This document shows positions 1 through 11,916 of a stretch of 64,000 bases of DNA, one piece after another. How positions within the stretch are numbered: position 1 is the stretch's first letter; each line of letters begins with the position of its first letter. The notes below the pieces were generated by a model. The model did no database searches, was not told the origin of the DNA, and saw only the letters and a list, made by a program, of their open reading frames with translations. Source of the DNA: Diatrype stigma (Eukaryota; Ascomycota; Sordariomycetes; Xylariales; Diatrypaceae); contig JAKJXP020000127.1 in assembly GCA_022225965.2 (NCBI GenBank), positions 49,189 through 113,188 on the forward strand. Reading direction: 5' to 3'. Position numbers and translations under genes: made by a program.

Positions 1-5
1 CTAAT

Positions 6-1116
6 ATGGCGCCCGCGGCCAATGGCGTTTCTAACGGGGCGCAAGCCCCGACACCCTCTAAATATGACCCTACCTTCACCCAGCGTGTTCTCGACACGAT
101 GGGCCCGAAGACGACCGAGAGGAACCGCGTCGTGCTCGGCTCCTTGATCCGGCATCTCCATGACTTCTCCCGGGAAGTCGAGCTGACCATAGACGAATGG
201 ATGGCTGGTGTCCACTTCGTCAATGCTGTTGGCCGCATCTACGCAGAATCGGGGCAGACGAGAAACGAAGCCCACAGGGTGTCGGATATCCTTGGGCTTG
301 AATCGTACGTAGCTACTGCTCTGCTAGCTCACCACAACCAATGGTCCACCCGCTTCCCTACCATTGACTAACAACCATCATCCCCCCAGGCTCGTTGACG
401 AAATTGCTCACAAGATCGTGTCGGACACGGGCGTGGACCCGACGTCGTCGGCCATCCTGGGCCCCTTCTGGTCGCCCAACGCGCCCTTCCGCGAGAACGG
501 CGGGAGCATCATCCAAAACCCGGCGCCTCACGGGGGGCGCGTGTGCCTCATGCACGGCGTCATCAGCGACCTCGTGACGGGCCGGCCCATCCCGGACGCC
601 GTCCTGGACATCTGGCAGGCCTCGTCCAACGGCAAGTACGACTTCCAGGACCCGGAGAACCAGACGCCCAACAACCTGCGGGGCAAGTTCCGCACCGACG
701 CCGACGGCAAGTACTGGTTCTACTGCTACCACCCCACGGCCTACTCGCTGCCTACCAACGGGCCCTCGTACCAGCTGCTGCAGATGATGGACCGCCATCC
801 TATGCGGCCGGCGCATATTCACATCATGGTAGGTGTTCTTCCTTCTTGCATCGCATACACGAGATGATGGGCTAGTCTGCTGCGAAAGCATCTCTTGCTG
901 ATACACTGGTGGCAGGTTACACATCCCGAGTACAAGGGTTGCACAACCCAGCTGTACCCTCGGGACGACCCATGGCTGGCGACGGATACGGTCTTCGCCG
1001 TCAAGGACGACCTGGTTGTCGATTTCCCACCGCTGAAGGGAGACGACAAAGCTGAGGTAGAGCTGAACTACAACGTAATCTTGGCGCCTAAGGACTATGC
1101 GGGGAAGACTTTCTGA
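6..1116 (+). CDS. Intradiol ring-cleavage dioxygenase (catechol / hydroxyquinol 1,2-dioxygenase type)
   Basis: Three exons, 6-304, 390-828 and 916-1116, with GT...AG introns, join in frame to a 312-aa protein. The N-terminal helical part (about residues 20-105) resembles the dimerisation domain of catechol/hydroxyquinol dioxygenases. The catalytic beta-sandwich carries the four expected non-heme Fe(III) ligands: Tyr183 (NGKYDFQ), Tyr218 ([10 protein letters not shown]), His242 and His244 (RPAHIHIMV). The family opens catechol- or hydroxyquinol-type rings between the two hydroxyls to give muconate or maleylacetate, as part of cytosolic breakdown of lignin-derived and other aromatics. The length and the RHPMRPAH context favour the hydroxyquinol/catechol group over protocatechuate 3,4-dioxygenase, but the exact substrate cannot be read from sequence. 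No signal peptide is seen. The ATG lies only 6 nt inside the window, so its promoter is missing and an upstream exon cannot be excluded. Confidence 0.88.
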
Positions 1117-1726
1117 GCAGTCCCGTGTTTGTGTGTAAAGGGTCAACTGGGGTCGGTCATTCTATAAAAAGAATCACCATCGTTTCGAGGCTTTCCGGCG
1201 CTGTGGCCTTTCGGATTGGTCAAAATGAAATTGTTGCTTCGAGGGTGCCCCAGCTATGTACATAACCCTCATTTCATCCAGTATAATTAGCTGTACAGAA
1301 CAGCACATTTGTATATGCGAGTATGACGTTAAGCCAATAATCCAAGATGTTTGGCCGGCAAGCCAGTACCAGGGCATGTGGACAAGTTGGTGATTAACAG
1401 ACCTACAATGTACTTTGGTTGCACGCGATGAGAGCAATCAGTCTGGTTGGGCAGTCATTATTTCAGTGTCGAAGGTTGCAGAAGAGAAAGGTCTGCCAAT
1501 CTGGAGCCCCCTAATCCACGTTTCAGGGGGTGAGGGGCGGGTATCAACTCTCTTACAATGCCGGCGAGACGCCACCAACCTTGGCAGATAACACCCCAAT
1601 GACCAAGGGTGATTGATGCAATCCGAATGCTCGAGTGTCAAATGATGGAAGAACTCGAATATAAGCCAGCAAATTCCAGACCGAGTCTTTTTCTCAAAGG
1701 CATCATGACAGCTCAATGGACAGTTG

Positions 1727-1742
1727 CCCCCCCCCCCCCCCC
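1727..1742. repeat. C16 homopolymer
   Basis: Sixteen consecutive C residues in intergenic DNA. It is not next to Ns, so it may be a natural tract, though such runs are also prone to sequencing error. Confidence 0.9.
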
Positions 1743-2191
1743 GGTTAGCTAGACAATATCTACGTATAATACCCCTGAACAGGTAAGTTCTTAAAACCGT
1801 ACTTCCTATACTAGGAAACCTGGCATATTTGGGCTAATATAAAGGTCATGGAGGTTTATAGCCAGCAATGAACCAAGCACCATCCGTACGTGGGAGCTTG
1901 GGGGGTTCTAAAGCTTGCCTGGCAGTTTGTTTCAGTTCAATCAAATCAGTGATGAGAGAATATAGCCCAAGGTCAGAACCGGAGTCGTAGGCATTTTGAG
2001 GGTATTATATCTAGTTTATTGATAACTTGATGTTCGCACTATATTACAAGTTCGATCGCTCCTGAGTCACACTAAGGAGATCCCACCCCGACAACGCTCT
2101 TTGGGGTTCCTCTTACCCGACGGCATGACAGTACCATCAAGGCACTGAACACCAGCCCCACTCGCTATTTATACCTAAACGCGGTGAAAGA

Positions 2192-2253
2192 GCACGGAGG
2201 CTATCAAAGCACGAAGCTCTGATTGCACAAGAGCTTTGGTTTGGACTCCGTGC
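2192..2253. repeat. Nested inverted repeat / hairpin
   Basis: Outer arms GCACGGAG (2192-2199) and CTCCGTGC (2246-2253) are perfectly complementary. Inner arms AGCTCT (2215-2220) and AGAGCT (2230-2235) are also complementary around a 9-nt loop. It sits about 430 nt past the ZIP stop codon, so it could fall in that gene's 3' UTR or terminator. Function unknown. Confidence 0.6.
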
Positions 2254-2680
2254 CCCGGGGTGGTTTTTTACGGCCCAACAGCTCCCCTTAACTTCCTTCA
2301 AACCAATGTTGGGCAGCCGCCCAGCAGGTGAACATGAAAGAGCGGTAATGACAGTGGTAGATTATGTGCTCTATATGACAAGAGAGCCCTAAATCATAGC
2401 GAGTACTTTTATTACACGCTTTCAAGGGGGCATCGGCGCGTATTCTATCTCACGGCGCACCCGGGCTCTCTAGTGGATCGCCCGAACCAGTCCACAGGAA
2501 CGTAGAGTCCTATGGCGTGACACGGGAATAGTCCGGATGCCGCGGTATTTGAATGGTTCCAATCGATGGATTCCGTCCTTTATTGTGATCAGGCCCAGGC
2601 GACTCGGCACTAGCTTTTGCGCCTTGTCGTGTCTCGAGACCCTTCTCCCCAGACGAATCGCCTAGTCTTCCGATAATCGT

Positions 2681-4163
2681 CTAGGCAAAAGCACCAACAA
2701 TCGACATACCAATCGCTTGAAAACATTAGCACACAATGCATACTCCTTAGGAGAGGGGAAATCAACTTACCTCCGAGTAGCACCCACAAGAAAGCAATCT
2801 TCTTCTGCTTGGTGGTCAGGGTGTGGCTGGCCTCCTCAGAAAGGAAGTCCTCGGCAAGGAGGTCGACAAGCGCGGCGTAGATGAGCAGACCAGACGAGCT
2901 GTGGGAACCCAGTTAGCATCCATTGTCTGACAGACGTATAACCATAGCACGACACGGGATACTTACATTGCGTTGAAAACACCGACGATGATGAGACCGA
3001 AGGCACTGTTGGGGTCGTAGCTGTTGCGCGCGGCGAGTCCAATAGCCTGGCCGATGGGCGCGGTAGTACCGAAAGCGAAGACCAACAACCAGGGACGGAT
3101 GCTACCCTTGGGGTAGGGGACAGCGGCGATACGGGAGCCAAGACCGAGACCCTCGAACATCTGGTGGAAGAGAATGGCAACCAGCAAGATGACGTAGCCC
3201 TCAATGGTGATAGAGACGGTCATACCGACGAAAACGGAGTGGAACAGGATACCACCCTCTAGCAGAGTGATGTTCATGGACATCTTCTTGTAGATCAGGG
3301 GGTCGACCGTCTGTCCCTCAACATCCCAGGTAGAAGTCTCGCTGGCGGCAACATCGGTGGTGGACTGGGGGCTGGTCGATCGGATCATGTTGACCATTTC
3401 GAGTCTCTGGCGCACGTACTGCTCGTAGAAGACGATGAACCAGGGAGGCATCTCGGAGACGGGGTGGCCGAGATCGGTGGGGCTCTTCAACGCAACCTGC
3501 TCCTCGTAGCGGGCTCGCTCCTCGTAAATCTGCCTGGCCATCTCCTTCTCGTAGGCAACGTCGTCCGCTTCGAAGCTGTTCGTGCCGGTGTTGGTTCGGG
3601 CGGGGCGGGGAGGGGCGACCATGGGCGCCGGGTTGGCCTCGAAGCCGGTGGCACCGCCATGGGAGTGACCGCCGATCTTGTTGTTCATCCACATCTCAAT
3701 GACGAAGAGGCAGAACAGGGATCCCATCATGATAACACCGGGCATCGGGGGGTAGTCGTCGGTAAACAGATCCGGGAGGCAGGGATCCGAAAGACTGAAG
3801 AAAGCAGTGGGGAGAAGCTGTCCAATCTGTCAGCCCCTACGCATCTTGAATGCCGGCACGGCTGGTGAACTTACATGGACGAAGGCTGTCGCGATCAGAA
3901 CACCCGTTCCGAAATGCTTGCAAGCAAAGAACACCTTCTCGGGGACCTTGAGCCAACTGATCTTCTTGGCCGCCACCGGGAAACCAGCACCAAGACACGA
4001 GGCCAACAGGACCAAAACTATGGACCCGTTAGTAGTTATTCGGAGTAACCAAGACTGTAGATGGTCTTCTGAATAACTCACATAAACCAACAGTATGCAG
4101 GGCCACATCATACTCGCCAGCCTCCTGGCCACCACCACACACGGGCTTTTCCATTCCAGACAT
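2681..4163 (-). CDS. ZIP family zinc/iron transporter
   Basis: Five exons on the minus strand (4082-4163, 3875-4017, 2967-3817, 2771-2898, 2681-2715) join in frame to 412 aa. ZIP proteins import Zn2+ (some Fe2+) into the cytosol across the plasma membrane or from organelles. Visible family features are a first TM segment ending in LASCLGAGFPVAAKK, a second with FGTGVLIATAFVH, a His-containing stretch in the long variable loop (GGHSHGG), the metal-site helices with HSVFVGM and HQMFEGLGLG, then GVFNAISSGLLIYAALVDLL and a C-terminus ending MSIVGAFA. The last exon is only 35 nt and is accepted because it restores the usual ZIP ending. The start MSGMEKPVCGG fits fungal plasma-membrane ZIPs of the Zrt1/Zrt2 type. 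The long central loop (about residues 95-215) is poorly conserved. The gene is divergent from the CDF gene at 6748. Zinc-responsive transcription is likely from the family, but I could not identify a zinc-response element. Confidence 0.9.
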
Positions 4164-6747
4164 TGTGATAAGGTTGTAAATTAAAAGATCGGAATCGGTA
4201 ACGGATAAAGATTGTGATAAAAATAGAATTAAAGAACGGACCCGTCCGCTGTTGTTCTGGAAGAATCACGAAAAGAGAGAGGAATAAACAAAAACACAGT
4301 AAAGCGAGTATGAAGATGAAGGAGCCCGGCAACCTTCGAATTTGGAATATAGGACGAAAAGGAGTCAATCCTTTTGCCAAGAGAAATGAAGTTATAAAAG
4401 AAGAAAGAGAAAGAAAAAAGGGGAAGACCGCGCACTTCCAACTCAGATCACTACAGTGCAACACAGCGAGGATAGAATGGTCTTGGAATTTTCTTGGGAA
4501 GAGCTGGCAGTCATAGACCTTTAATACGGCGCATAGACATCCGGTGGTGATCAGTCCACATTTCAGGCACATCCGAATGCACATCAGATCATACTCGCCG
4601 CGCAGGACAGCGGCGAAAAGCAGACATTGATCTACATGAGGATGTTTGATACCATCGTGGAAGAGACAAACTAAGCTTTCTGCTAAGACACAGTCCTTGT
4701 CCTGGGGGACTATAATCCACGGCCGATCAGCCAGCTCGCGCCATGCGATAGTTTCACAAGCTGTAATAGCAGACGCAGGTCGAGTAAATCTTAGCAATTA
4801 TTTTCGAGGGTCCGCGAGATAAGTGTCGATCTTGTCGGGAGGTGGATGCATTGATGCTGGTAGGACCTTGGGCATGAGCCTTGTCTTGGCAAGCTTGAGG
4901 CTATCTTGGCGGAGCGAACCAACCCTCGTCAAATTACTACTGTACCAGCAGTGTTATTCTTAGACTGACCATACGGCCCGTGCCAAGCCAGAATGCCGGG
5001 TGGGACGCAGTTCGTCGGCAGTCATGCAGGATGTGCCTTGTGCCTTGCGTGCGAAACATTTCTAGCCTCACCCTCGCCGGTTGGAGCCAGTCAGGACAAA
5101 GTGCTTACTCTACTTGGTACGCACTGGGGAGAGCCGCATCGGAACACCCTGGCGGGCTTGTTTGCTCGAAAAGCTGGCGGAGGGAGGGAGGTGAGGGAGG
5201 CGGCTCAATGATAGCTTCGGCAGTGCAAGTGCGGCGAGGTGAACCGTGAGGATAGCTCGAAACGATCTTTGCCCAGGTCAGACTAGAGGCTCGTACTTGA
5301 CAGGGTGGCTTGGCCTGGGGAAATTCTGACATTCAGGAAATCTCCGGCTAGGACGGCGTTAAACGGCTGACGAACCTGACTCCGCAGGCTTCGAGCATCA
5401 ATTATCATACTCGAGAAGTCTGAGCTGTGAGATGTGGACCGTTTCAAGAACTCGCCCAGTCCTCCCAGTGTATCAGACTTCAGTGCCTCCTTGAGGCAGG
5501 CCTTGGCGATCGTCTCGCCCCCGTGTCCCCGTGCCCCCGTGCCCCCACTTGCAAGTCGCAACAGGACGTCAACAAGCAGTGACAGGCTGACAGGATGTAA
5601 CAAGACCTCGAGGTTCCCCACGGTATCTGTGCCTTGTATATGTGTGTGTGTGAGCGCGCCTTCCCGTGTTTTCTGTGCCCTTTCTCCTTCTGCCGTCTGA
5701 CAATGGAGTGAAACAACTCCCCGGCCAATCGGGGGTTTAGGGATGCTTGGGATTTATACTAAAGATTGCAAACATCCCGTCGGCTCCCGGACGGATCGGC
5801 GCCCAACCCCATGCTGACCCATGTCATGACCCCCTTGCCGATCGAGGACGGAAGCGCCACAGGTGAAATTTGCAACTCCAACGGGAGACTTTACCCAACC
5901 TATACAACCTTATTTTATAATACTCCGACAAGCTAAACAAGCACCCGCGTGCCCTTTCCCTCCCTTGCCCTCCCCTCTTGTTTTGTTTTACCCTCATCCC
6001 GTAGTAAAAGCCCGTCGAGCGGTCGTCCGGTATCTACGTGTATAAGAATTCCCGTCTACGCCGCTTCTGCTAGGGCGTATGATGTTGCGATGTTGTCGTC
6101 ATCTTGGTATCAACCATTAACTAGGCCCGATTTTGAACCTGATATCCTTAACCCTGCTATCCTGAACCTGATATCTTGATAGCTGACAATGTCGGTCATG
6201 ACCATAGGGTGCGGCCATACGAATACTGGCTGGCACGTAACCTGGAGTAATCCGAAGTGTGCGATTGATGCTGCAACCCGTGACTAACCCATAACCCATA
6301 GCCCGCAACTCGCAACCCGCCACCCGCAACTGTCAGGTTGAAGCAAGCTTATCAAGCTCGTGAACGTTTGGGCTGTTAGACACCAAGCAGTTTGGTCGGT
6401 TAGTGCCCGCTAAGCTGCCAAACCCCAGGTCCCATGTCAGCATGCGTGCCATGTTGGCTCTTGCCGATCGAGCAACCCCCCAACACCGCCAAGATGAAGG
6501 GGCATCGCTAGAATGGCATAATCCAGGCGAACAAGCAGAATGCATGTAGATTAACTATGACGTAGCGTCTTCAACGTGGTATCGGTGTGCATTGGGTGCA
6601 ATAGTTGGCTGCCTCCCGGACAGCCTAGCAGTGAGAGCCTGGTGTATAACTCTCGTCATATGCCCGACACAGCAATGAATTCCCTCCTTACATGGTGTTT
6701 TTATGTATTGTATTGACTACTGCTGATCCAAGACAATCAAACTCAAT
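4164..6747. other. Shared upstream region of ZIP (-) and CDF (+) genes
   Basis: About 2.6 kb between divergent metal-transporter genes, expected to hold both promoters. It contains G/C-rich microrepeats near 5518-5547, a short TG repeat near 5640-5652 and AACCC-type microrepeats near 6285-6330. A 112-codon frame on the minus strand (5283-5621) has no recognisable similarity and partly reads through the microrepeat, so it is not called. No defined transcription-factor site could be supported. Confidence 0.5.
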
Positions 6748-9131
6748 ATGACCGACTCAGAAGCCCAAGCCCAAGCCCAGCAGACTGGTACGAGGATTCC
6801 GAGATTCCCACAAAATAAGAGTCTCCCAATATAGCATACTTATGTTCATCCTATCATATGATCGGCGACTGACCTAAGAATATAGCCAGCGGCGCCAATG
6901 CTGTTGGTGCCAATGCCGCTGCCAATGCCGCTGCCAATACCAGCGCCGGCGCCACCACTGCTAGCAGTGCTTCAGGACCCGTCGGCCCAGATCAGCAAGA
7001 TGCGATCTCCGCTACAGCGATCTCCTCAGAGAAGGGGGCGCAGAACCCGAACCAGGACCGCGGTACTCCGGCCCCGCTCATGGTCGATCGCGGCTCCGTC
7101 ATGACGCCCGACCTGACGTCCCCGGACCCGCTGGGCTTCGGCCGGCACCGCCACGGGAACGTCACACGGCAGCAGATGTCGATCGACCACCCGCGGGGCA
7201 ACCCGCGCAAGCTGAAGAAGTTCTACACGCGGCAGAACGAGCTGATCGACCAGTTCCTCGGGGCCGACGACGAGGAGCGCCTCAAGGTCGAGGAGGACGT
7301 CCGCATGGGCCCCAAGATCAAGTTCGCCGTCAACGCCTCCTTCGCCGTCAACTTCTGCCTGTTCGTCATCCAGCTCTACGCTGCCGCCTCCACTGGGTCG
7401 CTTTCGGTGAATACCTCCACCCAGTGCGATCTCTGTCTCCCATTGCGTGAAACCGGAAAGTTGACCGTTGGTTAGCTGTTCGCCACCGCTGCCGATGCCT
7501 TTGTGAGTACCTAGAGCGACCTGCGATCGCCTCGGAAGTGTCGTCCTTTAACTCGTGCAAACAGATGGACCTCGTCTCCTCCTTCGTGATGCTTACTACG
7601 TCCCGCATGGCGGCTAGACCTAGCGTGTACAAATACCCGGTCGTACGTATTATGCTGGGATGGCATACCACTATACGATGCTGGTACTAATTATCTTGCA
7701 GGGCCGCCGAAGGATTGAGACCATAGGTATCATTCTGTTTTGTGCATTGATGACGACTGTTGCCATACAGCTACTCGTAAGCTCTTTAGATCTCCCAACG
7801 GGGATCATCGCCGATAGCCCTTGTTCTCTCTAACTCAACCTCCCTTTTCCCAGGTAGAATCTGGCCGCTCGCTAGGTGAAGGGCCTTCCGACTCCAGCGA
7901 GTTGCAGCTCGTTCCCATCATAATCGTCGCTGTCGCTAGTAGGTGGTTCGAACTATCTTGAGCCCTCTACCTGAATGCTGACAGTAGACAGTATTCTCGA
8001 AGACCAGTCTTATGGTATACTGCCTGGCGTACCGACGATATCCAGCCGTTCACGTCTTCTTCGTGAGTTGGACCACCCCCCAAAAAATTCACTAATATCT
8101 TCTAACGATCTTGGTTAGATTGACCATCGCAACGACATTGTTGTCAATTCATTTGGTCTTATCATGTCGGTCATAGGCAACCGGTTCGTTTGGGTAAGTT
8201 CGTCGAGAAGCCAACTTCTCCTATTCCAACCCTTCGAGCTTCAAAAGCAGATAAGCGCCCTCCACCCAACACCACAATCTTCTCCGCCAGATGATGTTTC
8301 TTTTCACATTTCTCACCCCTGAACACGATTACTGACGCCAGGCAACGGGCAGTACTTGGATCCCATCGGCGCCATCATCATTGCCCTCATTATCCTCTTC
8401 TCGTGGATAGCGAATGCATTCGATCAAGTCTGGCTTCTCGTCGGGAAATCGGCACCCAATGAATTCATCTCGAAGCTCATCTACATCTCAATGACGCATG
8501 ATCTTCAAATTCAGAAAGTGGACACGGTAAGTGGTCAGTTGGCCATATTGTTGTTTGGATAGTAGGCTAATCAACACTCGAAGTGTCGTGCGGTATGTAA
8601 TGAACCCATATTCAACATAGACACAAGAAATTTCTCTGGCAGATATTCTATGACCTTCACGCGAAGCCGTTGCTCATGGAATACGGGAGCGTATTTCTCT
8701 GGTCTCGACTGCTCTGCTCTCCCTTCCAAACTCGCAACCTTTTGCTGAAGGATTAATTATTCTACTTCATGGTGTATTAATCTGCCAACAGTACCACGCC
8801 GGTCAAAATTACTACGTCGAGGTAGACATCGTCATGGACGAGAATGTGCCGCTGAAGGTCTCTCATGATGTCAGCCAAACCCTACAGAGGAAACTAGAAG
8901 GTACGCGCCGAGAGACCACTATAGAATCATGTTGAGGTTAACAAGTGTGTAGGCTTGGGCGATGTCGAGCGGGCCTTCGTCCACGTCGACTACGAACATG
9001 CGCACGATCCCAAACTAGAGCACAAGCCGCTCTACGAAGAGAAAAAGAAGGGTAGAACGCTCAAAGACCTTCTGCTCTTCCGACGGAAACAAGGCCAGGA
9101 GCAGATAGAGCAAAATAGTCATGAGGAGTGA
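6748..9131 (+). CDS. Cation diffusion facilitator, Mn-CDF type
   Basis: Twelve exons, 6748-6787, 6886-7406, 7476-7502, 7565-7642, 7702-7776, 7854-7938, 7992-8062, 8119-8193, 8353-8526, 8584-8592, 8792-8900 and 8953-9131, close in frame at 480 aa. CDF proteins export divalent metal from the cytosol, or load it into organelles, using proton exchange. The N-terminal 160 residues are low-complexity and hydrophilic. The TM region includes GSLSLFATAADAFMDLVSS and DHRNDIVVNSFGLIMS, and the C-terminal cytosolic metal-binding-like domain includes YHAGQNYYVEVDIVMDE. The metal-site helices read D194-A-F-M-D198 and D301-H-R-N-D305. DxxxD in both helices is the signature of manganese-type CDFs (as in plant MTP8-11), while zinc types have HxxxD, so Mn2+ (possibly Fe2+) is the better guess. 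Exon 10 is a 9-nt microexon (TGT CGT GCG) needed to rebuild VDTCRAYHAG. A possible cassette exon lies at 8643-8690. Confidence 0.88.
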
Positions 9132-10365
9132 TAACGTCTCCTGGCCCCCCTTAACACGCAAGCAGCCGTCTTGGTTGAGGGAAGGGGATGCCACGCGCTC
9201 ACCTGAGTCTATTAGGTCGGCTGCCATCCATCCAACCCCAGGTTGTCTGTCCACTTGCAACCGACGCCGATTGATGGCTGCCAAAACAAAACGTCAACGC
9301 TCGTACAGCCCGAGCCTAGTGTGAAAAACAATTAGCGGTCTTTAAAATTCTGACAAACATCATAGAACACGGTTGGGTGTAATGACGTCTAATGAGGGTG
9401 AACTCGCAGGGGGTTCGCCGAGTTTTACGATGATGGGAGTGGTTTTGGTTTGATGCTTATGGTTATTGGTTTCATGCTTTATGGTTGTGGCTGTAAATAC
9501 ACACACCACTTTGCACATAGTTCGATACACGATCCGTGCCGGAAGCTATATTCTATAACAACGAAAAGGTTACTACATACGGGCAACAGGGCTGTTTTCA
9601 AATCTTGCTCATACCTGTCCAAGAGACTCGAGAGCAGTTAATAGATTTTCCCGTTACCCACCACTAAGTTTGTACGGTTATATGGCATAACTGATGTGGC
9701 GTATTTACCCTTCGAGCTTCAATGGGGCCTGCTCGGGTGTTGACCGAATATGATAAGTTGGTAGTTGTATCAGATATCAAGATGAATAATGTCGATTAGT
9801 AAACGTATAAGAAAGTGGCTGAGTGGGTGGCTTGCTAATTATGAGGCATGATAATTACGATGGTAACATCTATGATATTCTTCATCTGTCAGAATTACTG
9901 AGCTACACCTCAGTTGATATAAGATGGTTGATTCATACGATTGCTTTTATATAACTCCACAGCCGTGTCTTCATATACTATCCCGTCATAGATAATGGTC
10001 GACATACCCCTTCCAGCTTAGAACAATAATGTCTAAAGCATCAATCATTATACCTACTTAGTAGGTAAGGTAATACTTACATCGATCACTTATTCAGTCT
10101 GCATTCGAACTCCGGATCGTCCAAGATCAAAGCGGGTAGGCAGGTGCTACTATAGTAAGGACGGCAATAGGCTGGCAGGTGGGGTTGTACATACACACAT
10201 ACACACATACTTAGATCTAAATCAGAATCATATGATTGGTTTGACGGACAATCGGCTCATTATTGTAAACTCATCGCACCTGTTAGTCACTTTTCGGAGG
10301 GCGGGCAAGGCTGGGCAACTTCTTCTTCCCACCTTCCCATTCTCTTACGGGAGGGCGCTTTGAAC
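9132..10365. other. Intergenic region between CDF and COX15
   Basis: About 1.2 kb, A/T-richer than the flanking exons, with no supported gene. It holds the CDF 3' flank and the COX15 promoter. A short ACACATAC repeat occurs near 10192-10210. Confidence 0.55.
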
Positions 10366-11916
10366 ATGTCGCTTCTTATGCCCAGCATACGTTCGGCTGC
10401 TTTCAGACTGCCCAAGACCGCATTCGTGTGCCGCCAATGCCTCCGCCAGCAGCGTTACTTCGCCCCGGCCCGCGTCCGTGAGCTTGTGCGATTCAACTCT
10501 ACAAGCAGCAGCAGCGCCGCCGCCGCCCCCACCAGTACCAGCCCCGGCAAGGCCGGTTCTACAATAATTGCATCGGCCACGGCGTCAGCCCAGAGCGCGA
10601 AACGGACAGCCCCTGAAACGAATCCCAAGTCGGTGGCTTACTGGTTGATTGGAAGCGCCGTCAGCGTCTTCGGGATTGTCGTCTTCGGAGGACTTACACG
10701 GCTGACCGAATCTGGGTGAGTGGTCGAACGATTCATTATACACCACCTACATGTGTATATGCACCTATCTATATCATCTTGCCTCCCGATATTCTTCAAG
10801 TCAAGCAGCCTGACAATCTCCCCCAACAGCCTCAGCATAACAGAATGGAAACCGGTAACAGGGTCCCTCCCGCCCATGTCCCTCGAAGACTGGGAAGCCG
10901 AATTCGAAAAGTACCGCGCCTCGCCCGAGTTCAAGCTTCTCAACTCACACATGGACCTTGCTGAGTTCAAGAAAATATACTACATGGAGTGGACGCACAG
11001 GCTGTGGGGCCGCTTCATCGGCCTCTCCTTCGTCATCCCGACCGCCTACCTCATCGCGCGCCGGAGGGTCACGCCTCGCATGGCCTGGAACCTCGTCGGC
11101 ATCTCGGGCCTCATCGGCTTCCAGGGCTTCATCGGCTGGTGGATGGTCAAGTCGGGCCTGAAAGACGACCTGTTCGCTCCCGGTTCCCACCCGAGGGTGT
11201 CGCAGTACCGCCTGGCTGCGCACCTGGCGACCGCCTTCGTGTGCTACTCCTGGATGTTGCTCTCCGGTCTCAGCATCCTGCGTACGAGACGTCTAGTCGC
11301 CGATCCCGCTGGTGCTATGAAGCTCTTCGAGGCCCTCCGAAGCCCGGGCATTGTCCCGTTCCGACGGTCGGTTGCGGCCCTCACCGCCTTGGTATCCGTC
11401 ACGGTGCTCTCGGGCGCCCTCGTCGCCGGCCTCGATGCCGGGCTCATATACAACGAGTTCCCCAAAATGGGACTCGGCCTCACCCCGCCCTCCTCCGAGC
11501 TCTGGGACAAGTTCTACTCGCGGCAGGAGGACGGGTCGGATCTGTGGTGGAGGAACATACTGGAAAACCCTAGCCTGGTGCAGCTGGACCACCGCATCCT
11601 GGCCACCACCACCTTCTGCGCCATCCTGGCGCTCTTTGCCTACTCGCGAACCGGCCGGGTGGCCGCCGTGCTGCCTAATAACGCGAGGAAGGGCATGTTG
11701 GGCGTCGTGCATTTGGTATCATTGCAGGTGGCCCTGGGGATCAGTACCTTGATCTATATGGTCCCCGTATCCCTTGCCGCGGCCCACCAGGCAGGCAGTC
11801 TGGCATTGCTAACTGGCGTCCTCGTCCTTGGTCACCGCTTGCGGGTGCCGAACTCAACGTTGCGTTTAGTACAGAAGAGGCTGGCGGCCGCCGCAAAGCC
11901 GGTACATCGCTCGTAG
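10366..11916 (+). CDS. COX15: Cytochrome c oxidase assembly protein COX15 (heme A synthase)
   Basis: Two exons, 10366-10715 and 10830-11916, separated by a 114-nt intron give 478 aa. Heme A synthase of the mitochondrial inner membrane oxidises heme O to heme A for cytochrome c oxidase. The N-terminus (Arg- and Ser-rich, few acidic residues, about 55 residues) looks like a mitochondrial presequence. The motif FGGLTRLTESG is interrupted by the intron and continues LSITEWKPVTGSLPP, which is diagnostic of COX15. Four conserved heme-ligand histidines are present: His173 (EWTHRLWGR), His248 (RLAAHLATA), His371 (LDHRILA) and His436 (AAHQAGS), with about eight TM helices. ATG 10366 is chosen because it starts the presequence. 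Length agrees with fungal orthologues. Confidence 0.95.

Larger units (their letters stand above)
1117..2680. other. Intergenic region between convergent dioxygenase and ZIP genes
   Basis: I see no supported gene in these 1.56 kb. They hold the 3' flanks of two convergent genes, a 16-nt C run at 1727-1742 and a nested inverted repeat at 2192-2253 (listed separately). Open frames here are short and of non-coding composition. Confidence 0.6.

Noticed and set aside
5283..5621. 112-codon minus-strand open frame between ZIP and CDF
   Set aside because: Some coding-like codons, but it includes a frame-compatible microrepeat and has no recognisable similarity; length is within chance for this base composition.
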